Assembly (NCBI GenBank): GCA_016930275.1
Contig: JAFGHA010000168.1
Span: 1-45,218, forward strand
Reading direction: 5' to 3'
Length of the DNA: 45,218 nucleotides
Source: Chitinispirillaceae bacterium
Lineage (GTDB): Bacteria; Fibrobacterota; Chitinivibrionia; Chitinivibrionales; Chitinispirillaceae
Shown: one piece after another, positions 18,615-26,873 of the stretch
How the letters are laid out: each line of letters starts with the position of its first letter
Numbering within the stretch: the stretch's first letter is position 1
Program-made: the position numbers and the translations under genes
The notes under the pieces: model-generated
Told to the model about the DNA's origin: nothing
Database searches by the model: none
Seen by the model: the letters and a program-made list of their open reading frames with translations, nothing else

Positions 18615-18866
18615 ATGAGTGCAATTGTCAGTCTTGCTGAACTGAAATCCGGCGATAATGGTGTCGTGACATCAATTACCGGCGGATTCGGAATGGTACG
18701 CAAACTCAATGCGCTTGGCATATACGAAGGACGGATGATACTTAAAGTCAGCACGCAATGGATGCGGGGACCGGTTGTCATACGGGTAGGCAGTACGGAA
18801 ATGGCCATCGGCTATGGAATGGCCGGCAAAATAATGGTTCGTCCTGAAATGCGGGCTGTTGCATGA
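18615..18866 (+). CDS. feoA: FeoA, ferrous iron transport accessory protein
   Basis: An 83-residue SH3-like protein with the FeoA pattern: SLAELKSGDNGVVTSI, then a central glycine turn, LNALGIYEGRMI and a final strand GMAGKIMV. It assists the FeoB Fe(II) permease in the cytoplasm. ATG 18615 is chosen because the family's N-terminus aligns there. It overlaps the feoB start by four bases (ATGA). Confidence 0.93.
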   Translation: MSAIVSLAELKSGDNGVVTSITGGFGMVRKLNALGIYEGRMILKVSTQWMRGPVVIRVGSTEMAIGYGMAGKIMVRPEMRAVA

Positions 18867-20581
18867 AACTACTGCTCATGGGTAATCCCAATGTCGGTAA
18901 AAGTGCCCTGTTCAACCGTCTCACCGGTGCAGACGTTATTATTTCCAATTATCCGGGTACAACAGTCGAGTTTTCTCAGGGGAAAATAAGGCTTGGCGAA
19001 GAACAGATCGACATCATTGATGTTCCCGGCACCTATACGCTTGAACCTACGTGCCGGGCTGAAGAAATCGCAGTACGCATACTCGAAAATGAACCCGATG
19101 CGATAGTTGTAAATGTTCTTGCTTCGGTCAATCTTGAGCGAAGTCTCTTTCTTACCATGCAGATAATTGAAAAACAACGGCCGATGGTATTCTGCCTGAA
19201 TATGTGGGATGAAGCCGCACATGCGGGAATACGTATTGATGACCGGATGCTCGAAAAAATTCTGGGTTCTCCCTGCGTTCCTACCTGCGCTTTAAGCGGA
19301 GAAGGAGTAAAACAGTTGGTCGAAAAGCTGCCCCGGGCATGCATACCCGATCTTGCCGCCGGGACTTCAAACCGGTGGGAACATATCGGCATGATTGTGG
19401 GTAAGGTCCAAAAGGTTCACCGCCGTCATCACACGTTCGCCGACAGACTTGTGGATGCTTCGGTGCATCCGTTGCCGGGGCTGGTATTTGCGATCATGAT
19501 CCTTGCTGCATCGTTTGCAGCTATCCGGTGGATCGGAGAAGGACTTATCGGTCTGGTGTTCGAGCCGTTTTTTGAAGGCGTCTGGAGTCCACTCATGATG
19601 CGGTTGTCGGTTGCACTGGGAGGAAACGGCATTTGGCATGATCTTGTTATCGGAAAACTGATTGAGGGACAAATCGACTACAGTCAGTCGTTCGGACTTC
19701 TCACTACCGGTTTGTTTGTCCCCTTTGCAGCGGTCCTCCCCTATGTTTTTGCCTTCTACACGATACTCTCGATTCTTGAAGATATCGGATATCTTCCACG
19801 TCTGGCCGTTATATCGGATGTGCTTATGCACCGGATCGGGCTTCACGGCCTGGCCATAATGCCAATGCTGCTTGGATTGGGCTGCAATGTTCCCGGTGTA
19901 TTGTCCACGCGTATCCTGGAAAGCAGGAAGGAACGGTTTATTGCCGCAACATTAACCTCAATCGCCGTTCCGTGCATGGCGCTCCAGGCAATGGTAGCCG
20001 GCCTTGCGGGTAAATATGGCATACGAGGGTTGTTGTTTGTCTTTGGAACGCTGGGGATCGTATGGTTTGTTCTCGGGTTGATTCTTCGTAGGATGGTGAA
20101 AGGGGAGTCACCGGAGATTTTCGTCGAAATACCACCGTACCGTTTGCCTGATTACCGTGTTCTTGCAAAAAAGGTCTGGATCCGGATCAAATGGTTTTTA
20201 AAAGAAGCTGTTCCTTTCGTGCTTTTGGGAGTTTTTATTGCCAATCTGCTGTATACACTGGGAGTGATTCGCGTGGCAGGTAAGGTACTTTCGCCAATTA
20301 CCACACGAGTGATGGGGCTTCCCGCAGACGCTGCGGGTGCGATAATTGCCGGATTCCTTCGCAAGGATATCGCCGTCGGGATGCTCGCTTCCCTCGATTT
20401 GAGCCTCAGGCAGCTTGTCATAGCCTCAGTTGTTCTTTCGATGTTCTTTCCGTGTATAGCGACATTTTCCGTTATGCTCAGGGAACTCGGGATAAAGGAT
20501 ATGATCAAATCAGCCGGTATCATGGTTGCATCGAGCATTGTTGTGGCGGGAATTCTGAATATGGTGCTGCCTTCTCTCTGA
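18863..20581 (+). CDS. feoB: FeoB, ferrous iron permease
   Basis: A 572-residue protein with an N-terminal G-domain: G1 GNPNVGKS (8-15), G2 SNYPGTT, G3 DVPGTYTL and G4 NMWDEA. A membrane domain from about residue 200 contains the two Gate motifs, including MLLGLGCNVPGVLSTR and FLRKDIAVGML. It imports Fe(II) when iron is short under anoxic conditions. At 572 residues it is shorter than the E. coli protein of about 770. The reduction comes from a compact G-domain/spacer and a shortened C-terminus. No feoC follows. Confidence 0.95.
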   Translation: MKLLLMGNPNVGKSALFNRLTGADVIISNYPGTTVEFSQGKIRLGEEQIDIIDVPGTYTLEPTCRAEEIAVRILENEPDAIVVNVLASVNLERSLFLTMQIIEKQRPMVFCLNMWDEAAHAGIRIDDRMLEKILGSPCVPTCALSGEGVKQLVEKLPRACIPDLAAGTSNRWEHIGMIVGKVQKVHRRHHTFADRLVDASVHPLPGLVFAIMILAASFAAIRWIGEGLIGLVFEPFFEGVWSPLMMRLSVALGGNGIWHDLVIGKLIEGQIDYSQSFGLLTTGLFVPFAAVLPYVFAFYTILSILEDIGYLPRLAVISDVLMHRIGLHGLAIMPMLLGLGCNVPGVLSTRILESRKERFIAATLTSIAVPCMALQAMVAGLAGKYGIRGLLFVFGTLGIVWFVLGLILRRMVKGESPEIFVEIPPYRLPDYRVLAKKVWIRIKWFLKEAVPFVLLGVFIANLLYTLGVIRVAGKVLSPITTRVMGLPADAAGAIIAGFLRKDIAVGMLASLDLSLRQLVIASVVLSMFFPCIATFSVMLRELGIKDMIKSAGIMVASSIVVAGILNMVLPSL

Positions 20582-20645
20582 ATAACGCCGGGTTTATCAA
20601 GCTGAATGTTGTTCTTGTTTATTCGGGTACTATAGCTGCTGTTCG

Positions 20646-20663
20646 TGTTGCAGGTATGCGACA
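20646..20663. promoter_or_regulatory. Upstream activator site (UAS), copy 1
   Basis: TGTTGCA-GGTA-TGCGACA is an inverted repeat with one mismatch, and its left arm is identical to the palindrome at 23453. It lies about 145 bases upstream of the -12 element at 20799, a normal distance for a sigma54 enhancer. It is the probable binding site of the activator encoded at 22025. Confidence 0.6.
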
Positions 20664-20785
20664 CATTTATTTATTCCAGGCAGTAGCGTCACTACCCGAT
20701 CTATGACCGAGGTCGCTGTTACAAGCCAATTTCGATAAAATGATAGGCCTGAAAAAATATCCGGAGTAATCCGTCACTTTGTGCA

Positions 20786-20801
20786 TGGTTTTTGCATTGC
20801 T
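20786..20801 (+). promoter_or_regulatory. Putative sigma54 (-24/-12) promoter 1
   Basis: TGGTTTTTGCATTGCT has GG (20787-20788) and GC (20799-20800) at exactly the spacing of the -24/-12 consensus, with the TTGCT form of the -12 box. Transcription would start near 20812 and lead into the gene at 20858. A TATAAT at 20813-20818 could instead be a sigma70 -10 box with a TTGCAT -35 at 15 bases, so a housekeeping promoter is the alternative. Confidence 0.6.
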
Positions 20802-20857
20802 GTTTGCTATTATATAATGTTTCAACTAACGAATGAACTCTTTTCAGGAGGATGCTT

Positions 20858-21145
20858 ATGCCTAATAGAGACGGTACGGGTCCATTTGGATTCGGTTCCG
20901 GAACCGGTCGCGGCCGGGGATGGTACCGGTCCGCCACTTTCATGTCGAGAGGTTCCGGTGTGCGACGAATCGGTTTTTTTAGTGCACTGATTCCTGTCGC
21001 AGTAGCTGCGTTGCGGGATTTGGCTAATCCGGGAGGCCTTTTGAGGTCTGCCGGCAGAAGACTCATCACACGAAAAACAGATGGTCGTCAAAAACCGGTG
21101 AACGCCTCATTCACTGTCCTTGATGAAACGGATTCCAAAGCATAA
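20858..21145 (+). CDS. Small glycine/arginine-rich DUF5320-like protein
   Basis: A 95-residue protein beginning MPNRDGTGPFGFGSGTGRGRGW, the pattern of the DUF5320 family. Members are commonly encoded beside NifX-like and MinD/ferredoxin ATPase genes in anaerobes. A hydrophobic stretch (FFSALIPVAVAALRDLA) follows at residues 40-56, then a basic tail. ATG 20858 sits 7 bases after CAGGAGG. It is the first gene behind the putative sigma54 promoter 1. Function unknown. Confidence 0.75.
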   Translation: MPNRDGTGPFGFGSGTGRGRGWYRSATFMSRGSGVRRIGFFSALIPVAVAALRDLANPGGLLRSAGRRLITRKTDGRQKPVNASFTVLDETDSKA

Positions 21146-21170
21146 ACTGCAACCGCAGGAGAAATGAACA

Positions 21171-21803
21171 GTGAGTGTTTTTGATTCAGTTCAAAATGTC
21201 CTGAGCTACGAATTGTGGTTTGAAAAATATCCACATGTTTTTCAATCCGAAGTCGCGGTAATCAAAGAACTGCTTCCGTATGGCACCGGATTCGAGGTTG
21301 GTATCGGAACAGGTATCTTCGCCGGGCAACTGGGAATCCGCATGGGAAACGATCCTTCTGAGGAAATGCTGAAGATTGCCCGCAGGCGGGGACGATTGGT
21401 GTATCACTGCGGAGGTGAGCGTCTGCCGTTTCATGACGGTTTTTTTGACTATACGCTTATGGTAACCACGATCTGCTTTCTTGGCGATCCGATGGCAGTG
21501 CTGCGCGAGTGTTATCGTGTGACAGGAAACAACGGTTCGATAGTTATCGGTTTTGTCGACAGCGAAAGTCCTGTCGGTAAATCGTATCGGGATCAGGCGT
21601 CCCGCAGCGTTTTTTACCGTGAGGCAACGTTTTATTCCGTCAATCAGGTCGCTGAAATGCTGACCCGGACGGGGTTCACGGTTAAGTGCACCCGGCAGAC
21701 ACTGTTCGGATCATTGACTGATATAGCTGAATTTCAGGCGTCGCGGGAAGGGTCCGGTGAAGGGTCGTTTGTGGTTGTCGGCGCGCGAAAGGCCGGAAAG
21801 TAA
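21171..21803 (+). CDS. Class I SAM-dependent methyltransferase
   Basis: A 210-residue Methyltransf_11-type enzyme: motif I GFEVGIGTGIFAGQLG, a later acidic/hydrophobic FFDYTLMVTTICFL and a VLRECYRVTGNNGSIVIGF strand. The start is GTG 21171, with CAGGAG upstream. It is 25 bases after the DUF5320-like gene and shares its promoter. Related methyltransferases occur in DUF5320/NifX gene neighbourhoods, but the substrate is not known. Confidence 0.85.
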   Translation: MSVFDSVQNVLSYELWFEKYPHVFQSEVAVIKELLPYGTGFEVGIGTGIFAGQLGIRMGNDPSEEMLKIARRRGRLVYHCGGERLPFHDGFFDYTLMVTTICFLGDPMAVLRECYRVTGNNGSIVIGFVDSESPVGKSYRDQASRSVFYREATFYSVNQVAEMLTRTGFTVKCTRQTLFGSLTDIAEFQASREGSGEGSFVVVGARKAGK

Positions 21804-21825
21804 AGAACAAGGTTTATTCAAAACA

Positions 21826-22024
21826 AGAATACCCCGTCCTATGGGCGGGGTCAGAGATAAGAGGCTTTGCCATTTACCTCTGCACAATGGTTGCTGTAAC
21901 TGTTTGTGCTATCGCACAATGTTTTGGGTAATCCGCGCCACACTATCGTGTGTCGACTCCCTCCTGCTTATAGGCCTCTGGCCTCAAATCAGGAGGCCCC
22001 GTGCTCCGCGCGGGGAGGATTCAC
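21826..22024. mobile_element. IS200/IS605-like hairpin-ended remnant (PATE/MITE-type)
   Basis: About 200 bases without a gene, bounded by two GC-rich imperfect hairpins: ACCCCGTCC-TAT-GGGCGGGGT (21831-21851) and CCCCGTGC-TCC-GCGCGGGG (21997-22015), the latter followed by AGGATTCAC. A third stem, GGCCTC with GAGGCC, precedes the second. Subterminal hairpins of just this form mark the ends of IS200/IS605/TnpB elements. No TnpA or TnpB is encoded, so this is a deletion derivative or end pair. It lies directly against the 3' end of the sigma54 activator gene. Confidence 0.62.
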
Positions 22025-23380
22025 TCAGTGAGATTGTTTACCGGTAACTTCAGGGGGAGGCGAAATTCCGAGTGACCGCATTTTTCGGAATAAGGTACTG
22101 CGGTGTATCCCGAGCATTTTGGCGGTTTTCTGCCTGTCCCACTTATTGCGCTTGAGCGTTGTGATCAGGTGCGCAAGTTCAATACCTTTAACCGCCTCTT
22201 TCGTGAAAATGATGTTTCCCGCCAAAGGGGTACCACCGAATATTTCGGGAAGATGACGGGGTTGTATATATCCGTGGCGGCACATGACGAATGCATGCTC
22301 GATAGCGTTTTCCAGTTCACGCACATTGCCGGGGAAATCGTAAGCCATGAGCCGCGTCATGGTTTCTTCTTCGACACCCCGTATCCGTTTCCGCTGTGAC
22401 TTGTTGAGACGATCAATAAAATAATCAACCAGAACCGGAATGTCTTCTTTTCTCTCCCGGAGGGGCGGGATGGTTATGGAGACCACATTAAGCCGGTAAA
22501 AAAGGTCCTGTCTGAATTGCCCTTTTTGTACCTCATTTTGCAGATCCTTATTTGTCGCGGCAATAATGCGCACGTCGGCATACTCGCTTTTTCTGCTTCC
22601 CAGCGGTTCAAACACCTTCTCCTGAATAACGCGCAGTAACTTGACCTGCATGGCCGGGGGAGTTTCCCCGATTTCATCGAGCAGGATTGTTCCGCCTTTT
22701 GCCAGAGCGAACCTCCCCGGCTTGTCTTTTTTGGCATCGGTGAAGGCGCCTTTCTTGTAGCCGAAAAGCTCTGATTCAAGAAGGTTGTCGGGTAATGCAC
22801 CACAATTGACAGCTATAAAAGGCCCGTTTTTTCGCGGGCTGAAATCATGTATGGCTTGTGCGAATACCTCTTTGCCCGTGCCGCTTTCTCCCTGAAGCAG
22901 GACGGTACTGTTGCTGTCGGCTATCAGAGGCAGTTTTGTAATGAGTTTCTGGATATTGGGGCTTATCGTAATGATGTTGTGATGCGGGTGGGCGGAAAGC
23001 CGGGTATGCTGTTCCGCCTCTTCACATGAGATGTCGCGAAATGTTTCTATCGCTCCGGTGGTATTCCCTTCGGAATCACACAACAATGTGGTTGCAATCG
23101 AAAGGTTCTTTTTAACCCCTCTGGCATTGATCATAACGACAGGTCTTTCTAAAAATAATTCGCCGGTGGCAAGTGTTTGTCGTAGAGGACAGGCCTGGCC
23201 GCAGCAATCGGCACGAAGCACCTCCCAGCACAAGCGACCGATTGCATGAGATTTGTCGGTTGCCGTTATGCTCTCTGCCGCATGATTGAAAAAAGTTATC
23301 CGGTTGTTTTTATCGACAACAAATACACCCTCCTGGATGGTGTCTAAAAGACGCAGAAGTTCTTCCTGAGTCCAGGACAT
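22025..23380 (-). CDS. Sigma54-dependent transcriptional activator (PAS-AAA+-Fis)
   Basis: A 451-residue enhancer-binding protein. Residues 1-120 are a PAS domain with a cysteine cluster (CWEVLRADCCGQACPLRQ) that may sense redox state or hold a cofactor. Residues about 140-370 are the AAA+ domain: Walker A GESGTGKE, the sigma54-contacting GAFTDA loop (GAFTDAKKD) and Walker B GGTILLDEIGE. The C-terminal helix-turn-helix is Fis-type (NKWDRQKTAKMLGIHRSTLFRKM). There is no receiver domain. ATG 23380 is preferred over an upstream start at 23473. It is transcribed away from the MinD-fusion operon, with a palindrome between them. Confidence 0.95.
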   Translation of the reverse strand: MSWTQEELLRLLDTIQEGVFVVDKNNRITFFNHAAESITATDKSHAIGRLCWEVLRADCCGQACPLRQTLATGELFLERPVVMINARGVKKNLSIATTLLCDSEGNTTGAIETFRDISCEEAEQHTRLSAHPHHNIITISPNIQKLITKLPLIADSNSTVLLQGESGTGKEVFAQAIHDFSPRKNGPFIAVNCGALPDNLLESELFGYKKGAFTDAKKDKPGRFALAKGGTILLDEIGETPPAMQVKLLRVIQEKVFEPLGSRKSEYADVRIIAATNKDLQNEVQKGQFRQDLFYRLNVVSITIPPLRERKEDIPVLVDYFIDRLNKSQRKRIRGVEEETMTRLMAYDFPGNVRELENAIEHAFVMCRHGYIQPRHLPEIFGGTPLAGNIIFTKEAVKGIELAHLITTLKRNKWDRQKTAKMLGIHRSTLFRKMRSLGISPPPEVTGKQSH

Positions 23381-23452
23381 ATCGTATCGCTTTCTCTGGA
23401 AAGAGGTCGTGGTTGTTTTTTGATGACGTTGCCGCCTGATATAAAAATATAA

Positions 23453-23470
23453 TGTTGCACTCGTGCAACA
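23453..23470. promoter_or_regulatory. Upstream activator site (UAS), copy 2
   Basis: TGTTGCAC-TC-GTGCAACA is a perfect 8-2-8 inverted repeat. It lies between the sigma54 activator gene (start 23380, divergent) and the putative sigma54 promoter at 23514, about 66 bases upstream of the -12 box. It is the likely enhancer for that promoter. The same half-site is at 20646. Confidence 0.75.
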
Positions 23471-23513
23471 CAAGCAAGGTGTCTTGTTTCACGAGTGAGA
23501 CGTTGATGGGAAA

Positions 23514-23529
23514 TGGAGAATACCTTGCG
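23514..23529 (+). promoter_or_regulatory. Putative sigma54 (-24/-12) promoter 2
   Basis: TGGAGAATACCTTGCG has GG at 23515-23516 and GC at 23527-23528 with the correct spacing and a TTGC -12 box. The start would be near 23540, giving an untranslated leader of about 160 bases before ATG 23703. I see no competing sigma70 promoter here. The rest of 23381-23702 holds the palindrome at 23453 and no gene. Confidence 0.7.
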
Positions 23530-23702
23530 GACAGGATGCTTGTCGTTTCAGAGCTGCAAAATGCCTGTTTTCGGACGTAATCGTCATTCCGGTATCGCAA
23601 ACTGATTACCTGATACGGATCGAACTGAAATGTGCATGGTTATTGCGTATGGAAAAGTCTTTTAAATGATATTCAGCGTATAGGTGGAAAGGATGTTGAA
23701 AA

Positions 23703-25535
23703 ATGGTTATTGCAGTAGCCAGTGGTAAGGGTGGAACGGGAAAGACGACATTTTCAGTGAACCTTGCGTATGCCCTTGCCGACACGAAAAAAAAAGTACG
23801 ATTACTGGATTGCGATGTGGAAGAGCCCAACGATCATCTGTTCGTGAAGCCTGTTTTCACTGAACACCATGCCGTGCATGTTTTAAAGCCGGTACTGGAT
23901 ACGGAAAAGTGTACGGGGTGCGGCAAGTGTGCCGAAGCGTGCAATTACAAAGCGATTGCGGTTATCAAGGGGAAGGTACTGCTTTTCAATGAACTCTGCC
24001 ATTCGTGTGGCGTATGTAGCTATGTTTGCCCCGAAAATGCCTTTCTGGAGAAAGAGGCAAAAATAGGCGTGGTCGAAACAGCTCCCGCTCACGACGGATT
24101 TTTCTTTGCTCATGGAAAATTGGATATCAGTGAGACTCTGGCCCCGAAAGTTGTCGCTTTTGTCAAAAAGTACATCGATCCCGAATCGATTAACATTATC
24201 GACGCTTCTCCGGGAACGGCTTGCCCGGTGGTCAAGGCGCTGGAAGACGCGGATGTCGCCGTATTGGTAACGGAACCGACTCCTTTCGGGCTGAATGATC
24301 TGAAACTTGCTGTTGCCATGTCGCTTAAAATGGGAATTCCAACAGGCATTATTGTCAACAGATCAGACGGCAAAGACGAGATCATCGAGCAGTATGCACG
24401 TAACGTTCATGTGCCTATTATCGGCAGGATCCCTTTTTCTCGTGCGTATGCAGAGACCTACTCTGATGGTGGGATCCTCGTGCAGCACCATGGCGAATTG
24501 CGTGATAACCTGCTTGAAATATTCGAAAATACCGCTGCTCTTGCAGGCAAGGATATTCCCGCCGTTCCCCTGATCGAAGATTTTGCACCTTCGACCGCGA
24601 GCTTCAGCCACTCCCACTCCGGCGGCGACAGCGCGGAAGCCCACAAGGAAATTACGGTGATCAGCGGGAAAGGCGGTACCGGCAAGACAACCATCACCGC
24701 ATGCTTTGCGCAGCTTGCCGGAAAACAGGTACTTGCCGACAACGATGTCGATGCCGCGGATTTGCACCTGCTTTTCTCGCCGCGTGTGAGGGAATCGCAT
24801 CCGTTTGTCGGCGGTATCAAGGCTACTATCGATTCATCAAAGTGTATCGGTTGCGGCAAATGTGCGGAAATGTGTCATTTTAACGCCATCAGACGTGATG
24901 GACCGGCAAACGATACCATACAAAAGACATACCGTATTGAGGGTTTTGCCTGCGAAGGATGCGGTCTGTGCCCGCGAGTATGTCCGGTAGACGCAATCAG
25001 CGCAAACGATGCGGTTACCGGGAACTGGTTTGATTCGGTAACAGCCTGGGGACCAATGGCGCACGCCCGTCTCGGTATAGCCGAAGAAAATTCAGGTCGC
25101 CTTGTTACACAAGTCCGCACCCGCGCGGCCGATCTTGCCCGTGAACAACACCTGGATCGTATTCTGGGCGATGGTCCTCCCGGAACCGGATGTCCGGTTA
25201 TTGCCTCCGTGTCGGGAACCGACCTTGTAGTGGTAGTCACGGAACCGACGGTCTCGGGTGTTCACGACATGGAACGCGTATTGGAACTCTCCTCACACTT
25301 CGGTGTACCGGCGGTTGTTATTATCAATAAGGCCGATATCAATTCGACGCAGGCTAAACGCATTGCCGATATCGCGGTTGCACGTAATTCAAACGTGATC
25401 GGATCCATACCCTTTGATACTGCGGTAAATGATGCCTTGATGGACGGAGAAACAGTAATCGCTTACGGTGATAGCCCTGCAGCTCAAGCTATCCGGAGTT
25501 CATGGGGGATTGTGTGCGAAATTCTGCGAAAATAA
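23703..25535 (+). CDS. Fused double MinD/Mrp-type ATPase with four ferredoxin motifs
   Basis: A 610-residue protein made of two homologous halves. Each is a MinD-superfamily P-loop ATPase with a two-cluster ferredoxin insert. Half 1: SGKGGTGKTT (7-16), C70/C73/C76/C80 and C99/C102/C105/C109, then DASPGTACPVV. Half 2: SGKGGTGKTT (321-330), C381/C384/C387/C391 and C417/C420/C423/C427, then DGPPGTGCPVI. A histidine-rich linker (SHSHSGGDSAEAH, about 302-314) joins them. In Desulfovibrio the ORP cluster has two separate such ATPases working with the NifX-like orange protein; here they are one chain. A NifX-like gene follows. Likely role: nucleotide-driven metal or iron-sulfur cluster assembly. Confidence 0.93.
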   Translation: MVIAVASGKGGTGKTTFSVNLAYALADTKKKVRLLDCDVEEPNDHLFVKPVFTEHHAVHVLKPVLDTEKCTGCGKCAEACNYKAIAVIKGKVLLFNELCHSCGVCSYVCPENAFLEKEAKIGVVETAPAHDGFFFAHGKLDISETLAPKVVAFVKKYIDPESINIIDASPGTACPVVKALEDADVAVLVTEPTPFGLNDLKLAVAMSLKMGIPTGIIVNRSDGKDEIIEQYARNVHVPIIGRIPFSRAYAETYSDGGILVQHHGELRDNLLEIFENTAALAGKDIPAVPLIEDFAPSTASFSHSHSGGDSAEAHKEITVISGKGGTGKTTITACFAQLAGKQVLADNDVDAADLHLLFSPRVRESHPFVGGIKATIDSSKCIGCGKCAEMCHFNAIRRDGPANDTIQKTYRIEGFACEGCGLCPRVCPVDAISANDAVTGNWFDSVTAWGPMAHARLGIAEENSGRLVTQVRTRAADLAREQHLDRILGDGPPGTGCPVIASVSGTDLVVVVTEPTVSGVHDMERVLELSSHFGVPAVVIINKADINSTQAKRIADIAVARNSNVIGSIPFDTAVNDALMDGETVIAYGDSPAAQAIRSSWGIVCEILRK

Positions 25536-25589
25536 ACAAGTGCCGGTAACAAACCATGCGTTTAACCGTAAAACAAAAGGAAAATGTCC

Positions 25590-25970
25590 ATGAAAGTAGC
25601 TGTAACTTCCAGAGGAAACACACTTGAGAGTGAGGTCGATCCGCGGTTCGGGCGCTGTCCATACTTTCTGATCGTAAATAGTGATGATATGACATTCAAG
25701 GCAGTAGACAACGCAAACATATCAGCCGGCGGGGGAGCCGGCGTACAATCAGGTCAGCTTATGGCCGAACACGATGCTGAATGCGTTCTGACAGGCAATT
25801 GCGGGCCGAATGCATTCAGTACCCTCAACGCAGCGGGAATCAAGGTGATAACCGGTGTCGACGGCATCGTGCGGAATGCAGTCGAGCAGTACAAAAAAGG
25901 TCTGCTCGCGCCAACCGACGAGGCAAATGTCGGAAGTCACGCGGGAATGAATAGAGTGGGAAACCCGTAA
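25590..25970 (+). CDS. NifX/NifB-C-like (dinitrogenase iron-molybdenum cofactor family) protein
   Basis: A 126-residue protein of the NifX/NafY/orange-protein fold: MKVAVTSRGNTLESEVDPRFGRCPYFLIV, central AGVQSGQLMAEHDAECVLTGNCGPNAF and C-terminal GIVRNAVEQYKKGLL. These proteins bind metal clusters such as iron-molybdenum or molybdenum-copper cofactors. No nitrogenase gene is present. I prefer ATG 25590 to ATG 25584 because of its spacing from AAAAGG. It follows the MinD fusion, an arrangement like the ORP genes. Confidence 0.92.
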   Translation: MKVAVTSRGNTLESEVDPRFGRCPYFLIVNSDDMTFKAVDNANISAGGGAGVQSGQLMAEHDAECVLTGNCGPNAFSTLNAAGIKVITGVDGIVRNAVEQYKKGLLAPTDEANVGSHAGMNRVGNP

Positions 25971-25972
25971 CA

Positions 25973-26341
25973 ATGAAACGAATCATGCTCAAGTCCAAGA
26001 TTCACCGGGCAACCCTGACGGGTGTTGAACTTGATTACGAAGGAAGTATCACTGTCGATGAAAGTCTGCTTGAGAAGGCCGATATTGTTCCCGGTGAGCA
26101 GGTGCACGTGCTTAATTGCAATAACGGCTCTCGCTGTGTCACCTATACGATTCCCGGCCCGGCGGGGTCCGGGATAATGCTGCTCAACGGTCCGGCGGCG
26201 CGTCTCGGAATGCCGGGTGACCGGGTTGTTGTGATTTCGTATTGCGAGATAGAGCAATCCGAATTGGCGACACTTGTTCCCCGGATTGTTTTTGTCGACA
26301 AAAAAAACCGGCCGGTAAAGGCATCCGGAAAAGGAGTGTGA
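25973..26341 (+). CDS. panD: Aspartate 1-decarboxylase (PanD)
   Basis: A 122-residue pyruvoyl enzyme converting aspartate to beta-alanine for pantothenate and CoA. The self-cleavage site is Gly24-Ser25 in DYEGSITVD. The N-terminus MLKSKIHRATLTG, the GSRCVTYTI arginine-tyrosine segment and GAAARL-like LLNGPAARLGMPGDRV are all present. It starts 2 bases after the NifX-like stop, so it is in the same transcript despite the unrelated pathway. No panB or panC nearby. Confidence 0.95.
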   Translation: MKRIMLKSKIHRATLTGVELDYEGSITVDESLLEKADIVPGEQVHVLNCNNGSRCVTYTIPGPAGSGIMLLNGPAARLGMPGDRVVVISYCEIEQSELATLVPRIVFVDKKNRPVKASGKGV

Positions 26342-26348
26342 TGGGCCT

Positions 26349-26873
26349 GTGAGTGCAAAAAACATGGGAACGGATTCCTTTGCTAACCTGAAGCGACTTC
26401 AACTCCGTGTGCTGCCGGACCAGGTGTTGCGGAGCGTCGGTGCGGATATCGAAACGTTTGACAAAGGATTGCAGGATTTTGCGAAGAGGATGCTTTCTTT
26501 CATGAGAAAGAAAGGGGGTATCGGCCTCGCCGCGCCACAAGTGGGAGTTCTCCGGCGGATTGTCGTTGTGGGCGTCCATGGCCAGGAAATGGTACTTATC
26601 AATCCTTCCATTATGCCGGTAACCACCGATTCTGACACCAAGACGGAGGGGTGCCTCAGTATTCCCGATGAAACATATGACGTAACCAGACTGTTCCAGA
26701 TAGAAGTACGTGCACGTGATGTCAAAGGCAAAAAGCTTAATTTCGCAGCTCACAACCTTCTTGCGCGGGTTATTCAGCATGAAATTGATCACCTTGACGG
26801 TGTTTTGATTTGTGACAAGGAGGCCAGCGGAATCGGCAGTCGCGAAAGGGGTATCGACAATGCCAACATATGA
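26349..26873 (+). CDS. def: Peptide deformylase
   Basis: A 174-residue metalloenzyme removing the formyl group from nascent proteins. All three motifs are intact: GIGLAAPQVG, EGCLSIPD (metal cysteine) and QHEIDHLDG (two metal histidines and the catalytic glutamate). The start is GTG 26349, or possibly ATG 26364. The 3' end overlaps the FmdB gene. It may be a second copy of def, since no fmt accompanies it. Confidence 0.95.
   Translation: MSAKNMGTDSFANLKRLQLRVLPDQVLRSVGADIETFDKGLQDFAKRMLSFMRKKGGIGLAAPQVGVLRRIVVVGVHGQEMVLINPSIMPVTTDSDTKTEGCLSIPDETYDVTRLFQIEVRARDVKGKKLNFAAHNLLARVIQHEIDHLDGVLICDKEASGIGSRERGIDNANI

Larger units (their letters stand above)
20582..20857. other. Intergenic region with sigma54 control elements
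   Basis: Downstream of feoB there is no gene. The stretch holds the upstream palindrome at 20646-20663 and the putative promoter at 20786-20801, both annotated separately, and the ribosome site CAGGAGG at 20845-20851 for the small glycine-rich protein. I see no clear terminator for feoB. Confidence 0.6.

Noticed and set aside
20813..20818. TATAAT as the main promoter of the 20858 gene
   Set aside because: Possible, but the -35 spacing is only 15 and the -24/-12 match with an upstream palindrome fits better; kept as an alternative in the promoter entry.
23703..25970. Nitrogenase-related (NifH/NifX) locus
   Set aside because: The ATPases have MinD/ferredoxin architecture, the NifX-like protein is of the orange-protein type, and no nifD, nifK, nifE or nifN is present.
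26349..26873. Frameshift or truncation in peptide deformylase
   Set aside because: All three motifs are intact and the length is normal.
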